This document shows, piece by piece, positions 60,989 through 64,000 of a stretch of DNA of 64,000 nucleotides. The stretch covers positions 1 through 64,000 of the forward strand of contig JBBPYC010000048.1 of the NCBI GenBank assembly GCA_038200275.1, written 5' to 3'. The DNA is from JBBPYC01 sp038200275 (GTDB taxonomy: Bacteria > Pseudomonadota > Gammaproteobacteria > Burkholderiales > Burkholderiaceae_C). Each line of letters opens with the position of its first letter. The first letter of the stretch is position 1. Made by a program: the position numbers and the translations under genes. The notes below the pieces were generated by a model that saw only the letters and a list, made by a program, of their open reading frames with translations, did not search any database and was not told where the DNA came from.

Positions 60989-61723
60989 ATGATGCAGGGA
61001 TTCTCGGTGCGTTCAGACAGCTTCGTTCGTGTGGCCGCTAGCGCGGCCATCGGACTGTGCTTAGCGGTGCTGGGCACCCAGGTCAACGCGGAGTCGGATA
61101 CGGCATATTGCGAACGGCAGCAGGGACCAGCGCGCGTGGTCTGCATGCGGCAGTTGCAGCAAGATGCGCAAAAGCAGCCTGCTGCGCCCACTGCGGCAGG
61201 CGCCGCTGAGAGCGCCGCGGCCGAGTCGGACCGTGCGTACTGCGAGCGGCAACAAGGACCGGCGCGCGTGGCGTGCACGCGCCAGTTGAACAAGCCCGCT
61301 GCCGCTGCGCCGGCGACTGCATTGCCTACCACAGCGACCGGCAATGCAGCCGTGCCAACAGGTTCAAGCGCCGGCTCAGCCAGCCAACCAGCCACGTCTT
61401 CAGCGGCGCTGTATCACGTGGAAGGTGGCTTCCATGTCGATCCACAGACGATGAAAGGCTTTCGGACTTGGCGCGCTGCCGCCTGTGATCGCTGTCATGG
61501 TGCGAATCAGGAGGGTTTGGTGGGCCCGTCGCTGATCGAGAGTCTGAAGACGCTGTCAAAAGCCGCGTTCGTGGAGACTGTCACCAAGGGCCGGCTGCAA
61601 AGAGGCATGCCGAGCTTTGGTAACGACAACAACCTGACTTCCAACATCGACCACCTATACGCGTACCTGAAAGGCCGCTCCGACGGCGCGATCACGAAGT
61701 CGAAGGTGGAGCCGATCAACTGA
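60989..61723 (+). CDS. XoxG-like cytochrome c with duplicated two-Cys motif
   Basis: A 244-residue periplasmic monohaem cytochrome c. Signal peptide about 1-34 (QVNA). Residues 35-56 and 79-100 are two near-identical copies (19 of 22 residues) of a motif around AYCERQQGPARV, each with a C-x10-C pair. A Pro/Ala/Thr linker follows, then a cytochrome c domain with haem site Cys166-Cys169-His170 and axial Met207 (RGMPSFG). The pattern around LYHVEGGFHVDPQTMKGFRTW and IDHLYAYLKGRSDGAI is that of XoxG/cytochrome cGJ of lanthanide-type methanol dehydrogenases, as I recall it. It should take electrons from a PQQ dehydrogenase. GGAG at 60978-60981 supports the start. The Cys repeats are not part of known XoxG. 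Confidence 0.87.
   Translation: MMQGFSVRSDSFVRVAASAAIGLCLAVLGTQVNAESDTAYCERQQGPARVVCMRQLQQDAQKQPAAPTAAGAAESAAAESDRAYCERQQGPARVACTRQLNKPAAAAPATALPTTATGNAAVPTGSSAGSASQPATSSAALYHVEGGFHVDPQTMKGFRTWRAAACDRCHGANQEGLVGPSLIESLKTLSKAAFVETVTKGRLQRGMPSFGNDNNLTSNIDHLYAYLKGRSDGAITKSKVEPIN
61091..61156 (+). repeat. First copy of the Cys-motif duplication
   Basis: Encodes residues 35-56 of the cytochrome. The second copy is at 61223-61288; the two differ at three of 22 residues and at the DNA level mostly at third positions, so the duplication is not very recent. Confidence 0.8.
61223..61288 (+). repeat. Second copy of the Cys-motif duplication
   Basis: Encodes residues 79-100 of the cytochrome, separated from the first copy by a 22-residue linker rich in Gln, Pro and Ala. 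Same C-x10-C spacing. Confidence 0.8.
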
Positions 61724-61781
61724 GTGTCGGAGGATGCGCCGGGCCCGGCGCAGTCAGGGTGCGGTGGCCGATCCTCGACAT

Positions 61782-62813
61782 TCAATGCTTGCCGAGCGGC
61801 TCGTCGAACAGGCGTCCCCGCTCGTAGCGCAGAAATAGCACGGAGGCATTGCGGCGATGGATCGTTTGGTATTGGTCCCAGCCGGCGTAGGCCGGCAGCA
61901 TGGCCGCATCCGGCACGTCGCTTAACGCTGCGCCTGTGTCCAGCAGTTTGAGGACACGCGTTCGTAGTTGGGACAGGTACTGCGAAGCCTCGCTCAAAAC
62001 GGCTGGCGAAGCTGCGCCGCCGTGGCCCGGCATCACGGTGGCGATCGGCAACACCTGCAGTTGCTGCAACGCCTGCAGCCACCCCTCCAGGTCCGCGTCC
62101 TGCACGTCGGGCACCCGGTGTTGGTCGGCCAAGCCACCCGCGAACAGTACGCCTGACATGTCGTCCAGTACCGCTACCGCGCCCGGCCCGCTTGAGTGGC
62201 CAAAGTAGAGAACATCCACGGTTCGCCCGGCAACGCCGAGGGTGTATGAATGCTCGAACTCAATGTCCGGCTTGATCACTTTGCTTCCCTGCATCTCGCG
62301 GTCGCCGAGCAGATGCTGCAAATTGGCCAGACACTGTTCGCAGCGCGAGCGCATCAAATCGGCTGCGCTGCGCTGCATCGCTACCGGGATTCCCTGCTGT
62401 TGGAAAGCCGCGGCGCCGAATAAGAACTCCTGACGTGCGTGCGTGATGATCGCGAGGCGCACTGGCAGCGGCGTCACCCTACGAATTGCGTCCAGCAGTG
62501 CGGCACCCTGTTGATAAGACGTGCCGGTATCGACCACGATAACGCCGTCTGGGCCGACGATGAAGCCCGCATTACCAATGCGGCCGCGGTTTGCCGGATC
62601 CGGCTCGCCGACAGCGCCTTGCGCAAAGTAGACGCCAGGCGCGACTTCGACGACCGCCGCTGCTGATGGCACCTGCGCCGCCACGGGTGATGATGCTGGT
62701 GTAGAGGCGGATTGCTGCGCCGCTGCGGCCGCATTGACCGTTGAATAACCCGTCAGTAGTACCGTCAGCACCGCCGCAAGCCGCACGGACTGCGGTCGCG
62801 ACAGCCCGATCAT
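61782..62813 (-). CDS. Quinoprotein-relay metallohydrolase with degenerate metal site
   Basis: A 343-residue exported MBL-fold protein of the quinoprotein relay system type. Signal peptide about 1-31; VAPGVYFAQGAVG and GFIVGPDGVIVVDTG (about 58-97) start the fold. The HxHxDH motif is replaced by His125-A-R-Q-E-Phe130, so three of four metal ligands are lost, while His206 (YFGHSSG) and His264 (MPGHGG) remain. Family members work with PQQ dehydrogenases by an unknown reaction. It overlaps the SoxYZ-like gene by ATGA. It may be inactive or use a different metal set. Confidence 0.85.
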   Translation of the reverse strand: MIGLSRPQSVRLAAVLTVLLTGYSTVNAAAAAQQSASTPASSPVAAQVPSAAAVVEVAPGVYFAQGAVGEPDPANRGRIGNAGFIVGPDGVIVVDTGTSYQQGAALLDAIRRVTPLPVRLAIITHARQEFLFGAAAFQQQGIPVAMQRSAADLMRSRCEQCLANLQHLLGDREMQGSKVIKPDIEFEHSYTLGVAGRTVDVLYFGHSSGPGAVAVLDDMSGVLFAGGLADQHRVPDVQDADLEGWLQALQQLQVLPIATVMPGHGGAASPAVLSEASQYLSQLRTRVLKLLDTGAALSDVPDAAMLPAYAGWDQYQTIHRRNASVLFLRYERGRLFDEPLGKH

Positions 62814-63667
62814 TGGGACGGGCTGCGGTACTTCAGTGACGTGGCGAAATGCAGGTCGTGCGAATCGACCACTTCCGCTCTCAACTCGCCGTCGCCGGGC
62901 GGCTGGAAATAGAAGCGGAAGTTCGGGTTCTCACTGATCGAGAAATCGACGTCGGCCGACATCACGAGTTGCCCGTCGAAAGTCACGCGCACTTCCCGGA
63001 CAAAGTGCGAGGGGGTGTAGAGGCGAGTTGACTGATCCATCGCAAGGCCCGAATTGTTCGGATGGCTGATCATCAACTGGGCCAGCACCGGCTGGCCGTC
63101 CGTCGCGGGCGGCTCGACTCGGAACTTCATCTTGCCCAGGGTCGCAAGAGCAGCCTGTGCATCTTTCCCCGGCGGCGCGGAGCAGCCGCCGGCTGCCTTG
63201 ACGAAGCGGGTCGCCATGTAAAGGCGGCCATCATCGGTCTCTGCAATGGCCCGCACATGGGTGTACTCATCGACCCTGACGCGTGTCTCAAGATCAGCCC
63301 GACCGCTCAATCGGGTGAAGTGAAACTCAGCCGCGATCGGCGACGGGTTGTTGTCGATGATCAGGTAGACCTTGTCGATACGGCGCGGTCCACTTTGCAG
63401 CAAACGCGTCTTGATCGCGATCGGGACGATGGCCGCGTCATAGGCGCGGTCAGGCGCATCCAGCGTCAGGATGTCGTCGCTGGCAGCTGCGATCGGCCGG
63501 CCTTGAAACAGGCTGGCACGCACTTTCTGCCAGATCGGACTTGCTTCCGGATTTTCGCCACTCAGGATCTCCGCATGTGCCGTTGTCCCTAATGCTGTCG
63601 CTCCAGCCAGCAGAAACGTGCAAATCGTCGTTTTCAGTAGCGTCATCCGCTTGATCTTCGTGTTCAT
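62810..63667 (-). CDS. Quinoprotein dehydrogenase-associated SoxYZ-like carrier
   Basis: A 285-residue exported protein that fuses SoxY-like and SoxZ-like domains. Signal peptide ends near TTAHA (about residue 32). The SoxY-like half ends in KAAGGCSAPPGKD, which keeps the carrier cysteine seen in SoxY tails; the SoxZ-like half follows (MISHPNNSGLAMDQ ... FYFQPPGDGELRAEVVDSH). In Sox systems this Cys carries a sulfur intermediate; in quinoprotein clusters the cargo is unknown. GGGAGGA precedes the ATG at 63667. No sulfur-oxidation genes are nearby. Confidence 0.9.
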   Translation of the reverse strand: MNTKIKRMTLLKTTICTFLLAGATALGTTAHAEILSGENPEASPIWQKVRASLFQGRPIAAASDDILTLDAPDRAYDAAIVPIAIKTRLLQSGPRRIDKVYLIIDNNPSPIAAEFHFTRLSGRADLETRVRVDEYTHVRAIAETDDGRLYMATRFVKAAGGCSAPPGKDAQAALATLGKMKFRVEPPATDGQPVLAQLMISHPNNSGLAMDQSTRLYTPSHFVREVRVTFDGQLVMSADVDFSISENPNFRFYFQPPGDGELRAEVVDSHDLHFATSLKYRSPSQ

Positions 63668-63713
63668 GTTCGGGTCCTCCCTGTGATGCTGTTCAAGGCG
63701 CGAACGGCGGCAT

Positions 63714-64000
63714 CTAATGCGACGTCGAATGGCTACGACTGGCAGCGGGCTGCATGGGCGTCGCAGTAGAAGCAGGTGGGCTGTCCTCCCATTCGAGTTC
63801 CGCTAACGCAGCAGTCACGTTGCGCTTATGAAAACGATCCGTCAAGAGCCAGTGGCTGCCGGCGGCCGGGGTAATCCGCTCACTCGCTTCGGTGATGGTC
63901 CAGCCGTCGGCAATTGCAGCGCGTGTGTCGCTCAGCAATCCTTGCAAGTAAGTTGCCTGCGCGTGCATCGCTTGTGGCCAGGCGTTGCTGACCGGACCGT
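63714..64000 (-). CDS. Quinoprotein-relay metallohydrolase 1, C-terminal part
   Basis: The last 95 residues of a gene that continues past the right edge of the window. The readable end contains GPVSNAWPQAMHAQATYLQG, AAIADGWTITEASERI, HWLLTDRFHKRNVTAALAELEWE and a Ser/His-rich tail. This matches the C-terminus of quinoprotein-relay metallohydrolase 1 as I recall it, where PGHG comes just before the visible part. It lies 47 bases upstream of the SoxYZ-like gene and is likely the operon's earlier gene. The metal motif is not in view. Confidence 0.7.
   Translation of the reverse strand, partial: GPVSNAWPQAMHAQATYLQGLLSDTRAAIADGWTITEASERITPAAGSHWLLTDRFHKRNVTAALAELEWEDSPPASTATPMQPAASRSHSTSH

Overview
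The window looks like a chromosomal segment of a GC-rich betaproteobacterium, probably of the order Burkholderiales. Base composition is high in GC almost throughout. Gene content fits this group: an FNR-controlled cbb3 oxidase cluster, the argA type, a DUF883/YqjE envelope-stress set and quinoprotein-associated genes. This assignment is an inference from gene content; no rRNA or other marker is present. I saw no tRNA, rRNA, CRISPR array, prophage or intact insertion sequence.

Layout. 1-960: an AT-richer patch with one FRG-domain gene, likely acquired by transfer. 1105-4608: a three-gene operon (GT2 glycosyltransferase, ArnT-like transferase, ChbG/HpnK-type deacetylase) that matches the logic of lipid A aminosugar modification. 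4888-14977: a microaerobic respiration module with a TauE/SafE protein, an Fnr regulator, ccoNOQPG with two small membrane proteins, ccoS, ccoI and a universal stress protein; two perfect FNR boxes (11804-11817 and 14391-14404) tie it together. 15009-22420: glycogen metabolism (pgm, glgC, glgA, glgP). 22606-30588: housekeeping and redox genes (ABC ATPase, arylesterase, mnmH, cystathionine beta-lyase, DUF547, a DedA-reductase fusion, MTA phosphorylase). 30759-36942: hrpA, a small antitoxin/PIN-toxin pair and argA. 37139-39707: a receiver-only protein, a NarL-type regulator and a CHASE3 histidine kinase. 39992-47837: envelope-stress proteins, LOG-type nucleotide hydrolase, rmuC, hydroxyacid dehydrogenase, antiporter, pncB. 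47944-51161: Entner-Doudoroff operon edd-eda plus a HAD hydrolase. 51304-55644: OmpA-like protein, ChaC, SodC, an MBL hydrolase and nitronate monooxygenase.

55604-64000 is the most interesting part. It holds the periphery of a PQQ-dependent (quinoprotein) alcohol oxidation system: a TonB-dependent receptor, a secreted YVTN beta-propeller, cytochrome b561, a DUF2380 lipoprotein-like protein, a XoxG-like cytochrome c, a SoxYZ-like carrier and two quinoprotein-relay metallohydrolases. The dehydrogenase itself is not in the window and probably lies beyond the right edge. Two features are unusual: the cytochrome carries a duplicated two-cysteine motif in front of its haem domain, and one metallohydrolase has lost most of its metal-binding motif.

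Together the genes describe a respiratory generalist that can store glycogen, uses the Entner-Doudoroff route, switches to a high-affinity oxidase at low oxygen and oxidises alcohols in the periplasm.
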